A stretch of 23,567 nucleotides of DNA from UBA12474 sp964549625 (GTDB lineage Bacteria; Babelota; Babeliae; Babelales; Babelaceae). The notes beneath the pieces were generated by a model, which saw only the letters and a program-made list of their open reading frames with translations, was not told the DNA's origin and did not search any database. The first letter of the stretch is position 1. Each line of letters starts with the position of its first letter. Below, in pieces: positions 6,854 through 15,569 of this stretch. The position numbers and the translations under genes are program-made. Location: positions 1 through 23,567 of the forward strand of contig CAZJVA010000009.1 in the NCBI GenBank assembly GCA_964549625.1. Reading direction: 5' to 3'.

Positions 6854-9418
6854 TTAGGTTATGGTGATCCGATCTTCTTTAAATTGTGCAGTAAAATTTT
6901 TCTTGTTCGGGTTTTTCAGAATTTCCTGAGATAGAGGGACACTGATTTGGCTTTGAATGACACGTTTGAGTGGGCGTGCTCCAAACTCTGGCTGGTAGCC
7001 AATTTCGGCAAGGGATTTAATAACTAATTGTTCGACATCCAGAACAATGTGTTGGTTTTTGAGCTGCTTTTTTATTTTGTCTATTTGGATGGAGGCTATT
7101 TGTATAAGGTCATCTTGGGAGAGCCTGCTAAAGAAGACAATAGCATCAATACGATTTAAAAACTCAGGCTTAAACTTTTTGTTTAGCAAGTTCATCACCG
7201 CGGCTTCAGTTTCATGGTTGATCGTAGGTGCTTCCAATATAATTTCTGATCCAATGTTGGATGTCATTATAATAATGGTGTTTTTGAATGAAATATGACG
7301 GCCCTGCCCATCGGTAAGGGTGCCTTCATCGAGAATCTGTAAAAAAATGTTAAATACATCAGGGTGAGCTTTTTCGATTTCATCAAAAAGAACTACGCTA
7401 AACGGATGGCGTCTTACTGCTTCAGTTAATTGTCCGCCTTCCTCGTAACCAACATATCCTGGAGGGGCACCGATAAGGCGAGCGACGGCATGCTTCTCCA
7501 TGTATTCGCTCATATCAATGCGAACAAGTTTATGTTCATCGTTGAAGAGGTAGTCGGCGAGCGTTCGTGCAATTTCTGTTTTGCCCACTCCCGTTGGTCC
7601 AAGGAATAAGAAGGAGCCGATTGGTCTGTTTGGGTCAGCAAGTCCTGCGCGATGCATTTGAATAGCATGCGCGACTTTGGTGATTGCAGTTGACTGGCCG
7701 ATGACTCTTTTTTTAAGTATAGGCTCGATTTGCAGGAGTTTTTCGGTTTCGCTCGTCTGAAGTTTTTCTACCGGGATGCCGGTCCATCGAGCAAGAACTT
7801 TTGCAACATCATGTTCATCAACCATATCTTTGATGAGTTGCTTGTTACCATTGTTAAGTTTGTTGGTTTCGGTTTCGAGCTCCTTTTCAAGTTGCATAAG
7901 TTTGCCGTACTTGATTTCTGAGGCTTTGCTGTAGTCCCCTCGCCGTTCGGCTTGTTGGAATTGGATATGTGCTTGCTCGATTTGTTCTTTTAAAATTTTG
8001 ATTTTGTCTAGCGGTGCTCGCTCGGCTTGCCATTGTTGTATGAGGATGGTGTGTTCTTGCTTAAGATTGGCGAGTTCTTTTTCCAGTTCATCGAGACGTT
8101 TTTTGGAAACGTCGTCTTTCTCTTTTGATAGAGCGATTTTTTCGATTTCAAGTTGGCGTATTTTGCGGGCAAGCTTGTCTATTTGTTCTGGTTGTGAGTC
8201 AATAGACATTTTTACCATAGAAGCTGCTTCATCAATGAGATCAATTGCTTTGTCGGGTAAAAAGCGGTCGGGTATATTTTGAGCGGATAAATTGACTGCG
8301 GAAACTAAGGCTTGATCTTTTATTTGGATTCCATGGTGTAATTCATAGCGCTCCTTGAGACCTCGCAATATGGAGAGCGCGTCCTCAATAGAAGGTTCTT
8401 CGACGAGGACTTTTTGAAAGCGTCGCTCGAGGGCGGCATCTTTTTCGATATATTTTTTGTATTCTTGTATGGTCGTTGCACCAATGCAATGCAGTATTCC
8501 TCGAGCGAGCGCTGGTTTGAGGAGATTCGACGCGTCCATGCCTCCACCGGTTGCCCCTGCTCCGACAAGCATGTGTAATTCATCGATAAAGAGAATGATG
8601 TGGTCACTGCTCTCTTCGATAGCTTTTAAAACTCCTTTGAGTCGTTCTTCAAATTCTCCCTGATACTTTGCTCCTGCGATCAAAAGGCCAAGATCAAGGG
8701 AGTATAGCGTGCTTTTTTGTAGTGATTCGGGCACATCGTTATTGATAATTCGCTGAGCGATACCCTCGACAATTGCTGTTTTTCCTACGCCTGGTTCGCC
8801 AATCAGGACCGGGTTGTTTTTTGTGCGGCGAGATAATATTTGAATAACTCGACGAATTTCTTCATGCCGGCCGATGACCGGGTCAAGCTTGCCTTGGCGT
8901 GCTTGTTCTGTAATGTTTTGGCAGTATTTTTTTAAGATTTCGTATTGTTGTTCTGCGTTTTTCTCGTTCACGGTTTTTCCTTTGCGCAATGTGCGCATAT
9001 GGTCAAGAATGTGCGTGCGTGAAAATTTTGTTTTTGAAAGTGTTGTTTCTATGGATTGGGGAAGTAGTTTTGTTGACGCCAGGGCTAATAGAAGGTGTTC
9101 AAGAGAAATATAGCTATCGCTGAGCTCTTTGGATTCCTTTTCAGCGGAGGCGAGCAATTGTTCAAGTGTTTGGTCTGCATGAAGTTCTTGAGATCCTTGG
9201 ATGTGTGGTAGCTTTGACAACGCCAGCTCAGTTTCTTGATGCAAAGCGCTTAATTCTTGATGAGTAAATTGATATAGAGATTGGCAGAAGGGCGATTGAA
9301 GTGTTTGAAAAAAGAGGTGAAGAGCCGTTACAAATTGATTGTTGCGAGCCTTTGCATCTTGTGCAGCATGAGTGACAAGTTCATAGGCAGCATTGGTTAA
9401 TTGTTGTTGTAAGTCCAT
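6854..9418 (-). CDS. clpB: ATP-dependent disaggregase ClpB
   Basis: Hexameric AAA+ chaperone that, with DnaK/DnaJ/GrpE, extracts proteins from aggregates in the cytoplasm. The 854 residues match the usual length. They comprise a Clp N-domain (1-145), nucleotide-binding domain 1 with Walker A GEPGVGKT (207-214) and Walker B IILFIDE (274-280), a middle coiled coil (about 405-525), and domain 2 with Walker A GPTGVGKT (607-614) and Walker B VVLFDE (675-680). The C-terminal small domain holds the conserved GARPLKR. The frame opens further to a TTG at 9454, but the ATG at 9418 begins the conserved MDLQQQLT and is preceded by GGGGGA, so I use it. It leads the run clpB-kinase-tpiA-secG-mlaE-mlaF. Confidence 0.97.
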   Translation of the reverse strand: MDLQQQLTNAAYELVTHAAQDAKARNNQFVTALHLFFQTLQSPFCQSLYQFTHQELSALHQETELALSKLPHIQGSQELHADQTLEQLLASAEKESKELSDSYISLEHLLLALASTKLLPQSIETTLSKTKFSRTHILDHMRTLRKGKTVNEKNAEQQYEILKKYCQNITEQARQGKLDPVIGRHEEIRRVIQILSRRTKNNPVLIGEPGVGKTAIVEGIAQRIINNDVPESLQKSTLYSLDLGLLIAGAKYQGEFEERLKGVLKAIEESSDHIILFIDELHMLVGAGATGGGMDASNLLKPALARGILHCIGATTIQEYKKYIEKDAALERRFQKVLVEEPSIEDALSILRGLKERYELHHGIQIKDQALVSAVNLSAQNIPDRFLPDKAIDLIDEAASMVKMSIDSQPEQIDKLARKIRQLEIEKIALSKEKDDVSKKRLDELEKELANLKQEHTILIQQWQAERAPLDKIKILKEQIEQAHIQFQQAERRGDYSKASEIKYGKLMQLEKELETETNKLNNGNKQLIKDMVDEHDVAKVLARWTGIPVEKLQTSETEKLLQIEPILKKRVIGQSTAITKVAHAIQMHRAGLADPNRPIGSFLFLGPTGVGKTEIARTLADYLFNDEHKLVRIDMSEYMEKHAVARLIGAPPGYVGYEEGGQLTEAVRRHPFSVVLFDEIEKAHPDVFNIFLQILDEGTLTDGQGRHISFKNTIIIMTSNIGSEIILEAPTINHETEAAVMNLLNKKFKPEFLNRIDAIVFFSRLSQDDLIQIASIQIDKIKKQLKNQHIVLDVEQLVIKSLAEIGYQPEFGARPLKRVIQSQISVPLSQEILKNPNKKNFTAQFKEDRITIT

Positions 9419-9450
9419 CGTTCCCCCAAAGTCTATGCCAACTCTAAAAA

Positions 9451-9479
9451 ACAATAGCGAATATTTTTTTTAATGCCTA
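9451..9479 (-). promoter_or_regulatory. Candidate promoter for clpB and the downstream run
   Basis: On the minus strand, TAGGCA (9474-9479) and TATTGT (9451-9456) are separated by 17 bases. Each matches the sigma-70 consensus in 4 of 6 positions. It is about 33 bases upstream of the clpB start, in the 101-base space after the previous gene. No clear heat-shock (sigma-32-type or CIRCE) element was seen. Confidence 0.3.
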
Positions 9480-9519
9480 GCCATTTTTGATGGATTTGAA
9501 AAACTAGAACGTTACATCA

Positions 9520-11490
9520 TTATATTTTGTTGGTTATAGCCCTTTGTTGCATAGCTATTTTTGTTGGGGTTTTTGGAAGGGCGGAAAGCTTTGTTAGTTG
9601 CATCTGCCTTAATTTTGGTACTGCGTAATAGAGCAGGCCTATGGTAGAACTGCCGATTATAGCACCAGCAAAAAAGAGGTTTTTACTCTTTTCATTAAAT
9701 TTTGTTTCTGACTTGATAGCTCTTTGTTCGTCTGCTGCTTTTTGTATTCCTAATTCTATTTTTAGTCTTTTATATTTTTCTTTATAAGCGTCTTCTGGTT
9801 CTTGGGATTGGTATGTTTTGTTTTGATTGTATTGCACTGTAGTCGAATTACTTTGATTTTGCGTGTATTGGGCTTTCTCGTTCTTCAGTTTTGCGATTTT
9901 ACCCTTCAGCTTTGCGATTTTATCTTGCATGTTTTTGTCTGGTTTTTTTTGTTTGTTTTTTAGTTTAGTAATTTTGTCGTTTAGTTGATTAATGAGGTTG
10001 TTTTTTGTATTTTTTTCTTCAGCTTTTTTCAGTTGCTTAAAAATTTCCTCTTTTCCAATCCCTGGAACTTTTTTTGCCAGGTCTAGTAGAAAATCGGCGC
10101 TTTCACAGTGATCCAAAGGTACGCCCTCTATACGGTATTCTCTTTCTGTTATTTTTCCGTTATAGAGGCGCCAGTGAAAAAGGAGAGCATATAACAGTTC
10201 CTCATCAAGAATTATGTTAGTTAAAATATTCTGATGTAGTTTAGGAAGTATTTCGATGAATGGATAAATTTTGTGAGTGTCCTGTTGCGCTGATGGATGG
10301 TATTTGTCGACTTTAAGAGTGTCCTTTATGCATGCGGATATTCCTGCTAGCGCGGCTTGGTTGCTGCATAGTTTATTTATCGTGGTGATGAGATTTGAAG
10401 GGTTGCTAGTGATTTTTCTGATAGCTTTGCCGCAAAAATGGTTGCATTCTGCTCTATCAGAAAAAAAGTCTAAACTTCTTGTAATTCTTTTGTGCAAATC
10501 AGATGGTTGATTAATAGCTTCTTGTCCGCTATCACAAGTGATTTGGACATCACAAAAATCACAAAATTGATACGGGTTTTCCGGTAACTTAGGAAACAAG
10601 GTTTTTTGTTGTAGATTGTGCCCTCTTAACGAATTTGTGGCAACTAAATATTTTTGTGTTTCTAAGGGAAGTTTGAGTAGGAGTTCGCCTAAGCGATAAC
10701 TGTTTGACTCATCGCCTATGAAGTAGTTTTCTAAAAGTGAAAATGAAGATAAAGCTGGTTCCTTCTCTCCTCCTTCGCAGAAAAAAGCTTGTAGGTCTTG
10801 TAAAGAGAGCTTATTAAGTTGCGCGATAAACTCATTTTCAATTTTTGAATTTACAAATTCTGATGGTGGTATCTCTCCAATAGGAATTACAGATTCTAGG
10901 ATGTAGCGAGCTGCAGATACACGTTCTTTAGAGTTGCTGTTTTTTAGGAGGGTTCTTTTTGTGAAGAATTTTTTGACGGTTTTTTTTTCCAAAGCAGCTG
11001 AACTAATGTCATCAAGGCTTGCTTGTAGCGGCGGATAACCTTGACCCCTTAATTTTTCTATTAGATCTGCCATTGGATAATTCTTTGGGTCGGGGGAGAG
11101 ATATTTCGTAGCTATGCGCTTAATCATTTCAAAGGTTGTCCAGCTGTCGCATAGTTGTTCGACTTGTTGGCATTTTTTGGCAAACGATTTAATAGCTTCG
11201 ATATCACTGGTAGTGTTCTCATTTTTTAACCATTCTGTACAGAATTCGGCTATTTTCGCTATTAATTGCTTTCCAGGTTTTTTTTTATTTTGTATTTTTT
11301 CGCGCAGTGCTTGAATATATCCATTTTTGTAGGGACCTTTTCTGTTTAGGAAAAATTCTTTAGTCAGGGTCTTTTGGAAGTTTTCGCTTGTTTCTTCTAA
11401 TGCTTTTTCGAATTCTTTGGTTTCTTGAGCCTGCAGTGACAGGGTTAGTACAAGCGCAAGAGAAAAGAAACAGCTCATAATAAGTTTCAT
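9520..11490 (-). CDS. Exported coiled-coil protein with C-terminal membrane segment, function unknown
   Basis: I do not recognise this 656-aa protein. It has a clear signal peptide (about 1-22, ending LSLQAQ), a long helical body, and cysteines grouped at 310/313/319 (FCDFCDVQITC) and 349/353 (CNHFC). A Lys-rich coiled coil follows (about 498-540) with the near-repeat DKIAKLKGKIAKLKNEK, then a Gln/Asn-rich stretch (541-565), a membrane segment (about 605-624) and a basic tail of about 30 residues. With a cleaved signal, the body would face the periplasm and the tail the cytoplasm. The ATG at 11490 overlaps the stop of the LRR gene (TAATG) and has AAGGAG seven bases upstream, so the two are co-translated. 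The shared topology suggests that they work together. Confidence 0.85.
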   Translation of the reverse strand: MKLIMSCFFSLALVLTLSLQAQETKEFEKALEETSENFQKTLTKEFFLNRKGPYKNGYIQALREKIQNKKKPGKQLIAKIAEFCTEWLKNENTTSDIEAIKSFAKKCQQVEQLCDSWTTFEMIKRIATKYLSPDPKNYPMADLIEKLRGQGYPPLQASLDDISSAALEKKTVKKFFTKRTLLKNSNSKERVSAARYILESVIPIGEIPPSEFVNSKIENEFIAQLNKLSLQDLQAFFCEGGEKEPALSSFSLLENYFIGDESNSYRLGELLLKLPLETQKYLVATNSLRGHNLQQKTLFPKLPENPYQFCDFCDVQITCDSGQEAINQPSDLHKRITRSLDFFSDRAECNHFCGKAIRKITSNPSNLITTINKLCSNQAALAGISACIKDTLKVDKYHPSAQQDTHKIYPFIEILPKLHQNILTNIILDEELLYALLFHWRLYNGKITEREYRIEGVPLDHCESADFLLDLAKKVPGIGKEEIFKQLKKAEEKNTKNNLINQLNDKITKLKNKQKKPDKNMQDKIAKLKGKIAKLKNEKAQYTQNQSNSTTVQYNQNKTYQSQEPEDAYKEKYKRLKIELGIQKAADEQRAIKSETKFNEKSKNLFFAGAIIGSSTIGLLYYAVPKLRQMQLTKLSALPKTPTKIAMQQRAITNKI

Positions 11491-13664
11491 TATGCTACTC
11501 CTTTGATGTTTTTAAGAACGGTGTGCTGGCCTATGGGAGTGGCTTTTAACGCTTTATTCTTCGCGTTATTTGGATTGGTGAGAAATTTTTTTATTCCACT
11601 TAAGAGCGTGAAGCAGGTGTACCAGGTTGCTATACCGGTGCCGACAACAGCAAGGGCAAGCATCTTTTTGCTAAAAATTTGCCCATATATTGCTTCTTTT
11701 GCTTGGTTTGAGAATTTTTGTTTGGCGCGACAATCAGCGATTTTTTCTGCCAATTCTGTGGCGGTTGCAAAGGTTGTTTGTAATTCTGGGGGAAGACCTG
11801 ATATGCCGTTTAGGGTGACGCTAATTGTAGGGGATAGAACGGTTTTCTCTGACGAGTTTATCCGTTGATTATTCCATCGTTCGAGCTCTTCTAGGGTGAT
11901 ATTGGTAAATGAGATGTCAAGTTGTTGCAAATTAGAAAGTTTGGTGAGTGAAAGTTCCAAGGGTTTTTCAAAGTCTTTGAGCGTCAAATCTTGAATATTT
12001 GGTGCCCTGTCAAAAAACAAATCGAGTTCATCGTCACTGAATTTGCTCCAAGAAAGGTTGAGCTGTCGTAATTTGGGCATAGCGGGGAGATCGAGAGGGC
12101 CGGATCCCCTGATGGGGCAATTGGATACTTCTAGGGATTGTAGCTCTTGTGCGTTAGATACAATAGAGCGTAATTGGTTTCTTGTTAATTTCTGATCGTT
12201 TTGGATGCACAGGTGTAAGATTTGTCTTGGCCATGAATGATGTTTTTTTTCAAAACTTGGTTCTATTGGCGAGGAACAGAGTATCACCTTGGTGCAATTT
12301 GGGGCTTTTTTCAAGAAATCAGAAAGATAATATTCACTTAAGGAAGAGATTTCTTTGAGCGTTATTTGTTGGATTTTTTCCAGCGGTGTGGTGTTCGAGT
12401 TGTTCTTTGCATATTTCAAAAATGCACTTACTGTTAGAAAAGAAGCCGACGTAACGTCTGTCTTTTGAAGAAGATCTGCGTTTTTGTCGTCATGACGAGC
12501 TGAAAATAGAGTTATATGGCTGTCCTCCGGCACGAAGTAGCCAAGTGTTTGGGCATAATGCTTGGGATTTTCTTCTTCATCGCCGATATACAGGCGATAG
12601 TTTATCTCTTTTAGAAACAGCCGTTTTCTTCTGTATGGTTTTTGTGTGTATGTGAAATCGATTTCATTTCGTAAGAGCAGGTTTACGGCTAGGGGGTTGA
12701 TGTCTTTGTCGATTCGTAAGGTCTCAAGCTCTTTATTTGCGGGCAATTTATTGACTTCTTCAAGGTTGTCCCACGCAATGGCTTTGCAGTTTTGAAGATT
12801 AAGTTTTCTCAGGTTCGGAAGCATATTCTTAAATACCGCAAGCTCTTTTAGTGTTACGTCGCTTCCTGCAAGGTTGAGATGACGAATGGTGGCTGGAAGT
12901 TGTGCATTGTCTGTAAGCGCCTCAGAAAGGCCTTTGCAGTTTGCTAATATTAGGGTTTCGAGGTTTGGGGCCTTGAGCTTGATATTTTTTATGATTTCTG
13001 AAGTTAACAGTACGCCTTCGATGCTGAGTTTCTTAAGATTGAAGTTATAGCCGGTAGAAGCAAGAAAGTTGGCTGAGTCTAATTTGAGTGTTAATTGTTT
13101 TAGTTGTTCCTTGCTGTCATAGATCTGAGTAGTTTTATTTGCATCTATGTATTTGATGCATTTTAGGTTTTTTGCTTCGTGCAAGAATGCGAGTAAAACG
13201 CTCTCTGGAACACTTGAGTCGATATACAGTTTTTGCAAATGTTTTTTGCAGTTATTTATTAGAGTAACGATTTGACTGTCATTATTCCATTGAATTTGTG
13301 TACAGCCTTGAATTTTGAGAACTTCAACATTCTCAAAAGATGAGAGGAAGCACAGGGTTGCAAGTGTAATGTTGCTATTTGTCAGATCAAGTTTTTTGAT
13401 CTGGTTGTTTAGTTTGAAAACTTTGCTTGGTTCTGTTTGCAGGCGCTGGTTTAAATCCGATCCATCTCTTACGACCAGCTTTGTAATGTGTCTGTAGCCG
13501 GGCACTAAATTGGGTAAAGCTTCGTACGTTGTAGCTTCGACTGGCCTCTCATATATTGAAAAAGCCGTATAGTACTGTTCTGTCGCATAGACTGGTCTGC
13601 CTATGATAATGGCGGCAGAAAAAAGCAAGATCATACGAATAGTAGAAGGAAAAAATTGATTCAT
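11490..13664 (-). CDS. Exported leucine-rich repeat protein with C-terminal membrane segment
   Basis: This 724-aa protein has a signal peptide (about 1-28, ending VYATEQ) and two blocks of leucine-rich repeats: about 85-325 (units such as IKKLDLTNSNIT, LETLILANCKGL, LRKLNLQNCKAI) and about 430-620 (LQSLEVSNCPI, LRQLNLSWSKF, LQQLDISFTNIT). A membrane segment lies at about 668-690, with a basic tail. Cys-containing units resemble LRRs of the eukaryotic F-box/RNI type. The two blocks are each preceded by a similar segment (NLVPGYRHIT near 52-61; YFVPEDSHIT near 377-385), suggesting an internal duplication. Such proteins usually bind other proteins; a role in host contact is an inference. It has its own promoter and shares an operon with the coiled-coil protein. 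Confidence 0.88.
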   Translation of the reverse strand: MNQFFPSTIRMILLFSAAIIIGRPVYATEQYYTAFSIYERPVEATTYEALPNLVPGYRHITKLVVRDGSDLNQRLQTEPSKVFKLNNQIKKLDLTNSNITLATLCFLSSFENVEVLKIQGCTQIQWNNDSQIVTLINNCKKHLQKLYIDSSVPESVLLAFLHEAKNLKCIKYIDANKTTQIYDSKEQLKQLTLKLDSANFLASTGYNFNLKKLSIEGVLLTSEIIKNIKLKAPNLETLILANCKGLSEALTDNAQLPATIRHLNLAGSDVTLKELAVFKNMLPNLRKLNLQNCKAIAWDNLEEVNKLPANKELETLRIDKDINPLAVNLLLRNEIDFTYTQKPYRRKRLFLKEINYRLYIGDEEENPKHYAQTLGYFVPEDSHITLFSARHDDKNADLLQKTDVTSASFLTVSAFLKYAKNNSNTTPLEKIQQITLKEISSLSEYYLSDFLKKAPNCTKVILCSSPIEPSFEKKHHSWPRQILHLCIQNDQKLTRNQLRSIVSNAQELQSLEVSNCPIRGSGPLDLPAMPKLRQLNLSWSKFSDDELDLFFDRAPNIQDLTLKDFEKPLELSLTKLSNLQQLDISFTNITLEELERWNNQRINSSEKTVLSPTISVTLNGISGLPPELQTTFATATELAEKIADCRAKQKFSNQAKEAIYGQIFSKKMLALAVVGTGIATWYTCFTLLSGIKKFLTNPNNAKNKALKATPIGQHTVLKNIKGVA

Positions 13665-13711
13665 CTCGATCCCGCGGAAATTTTTATTTACTCGACTGTC
13701 TTTTTATTATC

Positions 13712-13739
13712 ATTGTAATTATTTTTTGAGATTTGTCTA
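13712..13739 (-). promoter_or_regulatory. Sigma-70-type promoter of the LRR operon
   Basis: On the minus strand, TAGACA (13734-13739) as -35 and TACAAT (13712-13717) as -10 are 16 bases apart. Each matches consensus in 5 of 6 positions. The promoter lies in the 83-base space before the LRR gene and leaves a leader of about 40 bases. Confidence 0.55.
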
Positions 13740-13747
13740 GGCGGGTG

Positions 13748-14644
13748 TTAGAGCGATTGGTATTTTTTGAAGTTCTCGTGTATTTTTTTGAGCGCTAAAG
13801 AGGTCTCTTGTTGGCTGATTTCGCTCTGTATTTTTTGGGGGAGCGGTGCAAAAAAGTATTTGTAATCATCAATAATTTTTTGAGGGATTTTGTTTTTGTG
13901 CAGAGGGATTGGTTGGATTTTTGCAGGTTTTTTTCGGAGCAATTTTTTTAGTAGTCTTTGAATTTTGTTAGCCTTATTTCTTTGGGCTTCTTCTTGGAGT
14001 AATTTCCCCAGCTGCATGTGTGTGGGCATGTGTTCAAAAAAAAGTGTGATTGAGGGTAGAAATATATCGTGTGTATGGTGTAACAGGCAGAACTGAGTAT
14101 ATCTAATCAAATCGGTATTGCTCCTTTTTTGGTATTCGAAAGCGATTAGTCGGATGATCTGTTCGTAAAGCTGTTCTCTGCGCGCAGAAAGCATTTTGCG
14201 GATGGCTATAGATTTGGTTTTTCTGAGTTTTCTTTTTATTTGTTTTAGCAAGTCTTTGATAGATACCAGGAACGTGTTTGGGTCAAATGAGGGGGCGCTG
14301 AAATAATCTTTTTCTAACGGTGTGCTAATCTTCCATTCGCTTGCTGGTCCTATTAATTTTTCTTCGTGGCCATAATTGTTTAATGCCTCGTGAAAGATGT
14401 GAATAAATTGTGGTGGTTTGATAATGTATCGGAAGGTATTGCCATCACAATTATTAAAATTATCATCATCATCATCTAAATCAGATTCTTTGGGAAGCTC
14501 TGTTAGGGATTCTGCCCATTTTAGAACGGAAGTAAATGACAATAATGAGTCTTCTTCTTTAGTTGCGGTTGAAGATGCGGTAGTGCATACGAAAGAGACG
14601 GTTAAAAAGTATAGTAGGCTACAGCTTATACAATACTTTTTCAT
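13748..14644 (-). CDS. Exported protein of unknown function (298 aa)
   Basis: I do not recognise this protein. It begins with a signal peptide (about 1-24, LLYFLTVSFVCTTAS). A short acidic run (DLDDDDDNF, about 56-64) follows, then a largely helical, strongly basic body with KRKLRKTK and LLKKLLRKK patches. It has no clear enzyme motif. The ATG at 14644 has AAAGGGA eight bases upstream. It follows the 296-aa gene by 34 bases with no evident promoter, so it is probably the last gene of a three-gene unit starting at 16360. The high lysine content and the signal fit a periplasmic or secreted binding protein, but this is only a guess. Confidence 0.8.
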   Translation of the reverse strand: MKKYCISCSLLYFLTVSFVCTTASSTATKEEDSLLSFTSVLKWAESLTELPKESDLDDDDDNFNNCDGNTFRYIIKPPQFIHIFHEALNNYGHEEKLIGPASEWKISTPLEKDYFSAPSFDPNTFLVSIKDLLKQIKRKLRKTKSIAIRKMLSARREQLYEQIIRLIAFEYQKRSNTDLIRYTQFCLLHHTHDIFLPSITLFFEHMPTHMQLGKLLQEEAQRNKANKIQRLLKKLLRKKPAKIQPIPLHKNKIPQKIIDDYKYFFAPLPQKIQSEISQQETSLALKKIHENFKKYQSL

Positions 14645-14678
14645 GGCGATCCCTTTCGCTGTTTAATGCATAAGAATC

Positions 14679-15569
14679 TTATAGTAGAAAATCGTCCATA
14701 GTTAATTCTTCTAGTGCGTCGAGATCAACTTCTATTTGTTCGGCTAGCAACTTGGAGCGGTCGGCTTCTGTAAGCATAGGCAAGCTTTCAATATACTCTT
14801 TGCCTCCAATGAGCGGCGCTGCCGTCTCTAGAGCAAAAAGGATGTCGTTGCTTGCGACTGTTAGGGCATTGGTGACTACCTGGAGTCGTTCAATATTTTT
14901 TTTGAGGGATGAGATAAGTTGTTCTCCTGATGAGCCGAGTAATTGAGCGAGGTTTGTTTTTTCGGCAAGCGCTAGTGCTTCGTATGCAAGCGTGTTCATG
15001 TTCATAAGCATCCCAGCTTCTATCTGATAGGAATCGCTTTCGTTGCCGTCTTTTGGGGTTGTGTCTATAACTTTACCGAGCATGGAGTGAACCAGGGGGG
15101 TTAAAAAGTGTGCGGTTTCGCCTACAGTAGCACCAATGCAGCTCTGCTTGCTCAAACACTGTATGTTGGCGCATGTTAATTTTTCTGGGTTTGAGCTTTC
15201 TGCTTGGGCCCGCAATTCGTGGTCTGGTTGAACAACGCAGGCATAGTGTTGCTGAAGCTTTTCTAAATCATGTTCTAGTACACGAATAGATCGCATTCCT
15301 AAGTTACTGGTGTTCATGAGAAGTCCAAAAAACGCGGAACCAGATTTTTTTAGTGTCTTGTCAAAATGGGTGCCATCGACAAGTGTTTTGAGAATAAAAC
15401 TGAGGTTTTCGAGTTGTTTGCAGCCATCAAACAAGTTTTGCAGCTGTGGGTTCTTTGGATACCATTCATTGTTAGCATGGCTTTTTTTTGTTGACCAAAT
15501 GATTGGAGTTAGGGTTGCAATCCCTATTAAAAACCAGAGTGTGTGTTTGTGTAGAAGGATTGGCTTCAT
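14679..15569 (-). CDS. Membrane-anchored protein of unknown function, paralog of its upstream neighbour
   Basis: This 296-aa protein has one N-terminal hydrophobic segment (about 10-26) and an otherwise soluble helical body, so it is probably anchored in the inner membrane and facing the periplasm, or exported. The middle holds Cys133, Cys138 and Cys144 in the pattern C-x4-C-x5-C-I, followed by a T-P-L-V segment. The upstream gene product has C-x3-C-x5-C-I followed by E-P-L-V at the corresponding place. This shared block suggests a distant tandem paralog pair. The ATG overlaps the stop of that gene (TAATG), with AAGGAG upstream. The C-terminus is acidic (EELTMDDFLL). No known family was recognised. 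Confidence 0.82.
   Translation of the reverse strand: MKPILLHKHTLWFLIGIATLTPIIWSTKKSHANNEWYPKNPQLQNLFDGCKQLENLSFILKTLVDGTHFDKTLKKSGSAFFGLLMNTSNLGMRSIRVLEHDLEKLQQHYACVVQPDHELRAQAESSNPEKLTCANIQCLSKQSCIGATVGETAHFLTPLVHSMLGKVIDTTPKDGNESDSYQIEAGMLMNMNTLAYEALALAEKTNLAQLLGSSGEQLISSLKKNIERLQVVTNALTVASNDILFALETAAPLIGGKEYIESLPMLTEADRSKLLAEQIEVDLDALEELTMDDFLL

Noticed and set aside
9419..9454. TTG start adding 12 residues to ClpB
   Set aside because: The ATG at 9418 has a GGGGGA ribosome binding site and begins at the conserved N-terminus.
9480..9519. A hairpin CCATCAAAAATGG after the 656-aa gene as a terminator
   Set aside because: The stem is only 4 bases and no U-run follows.
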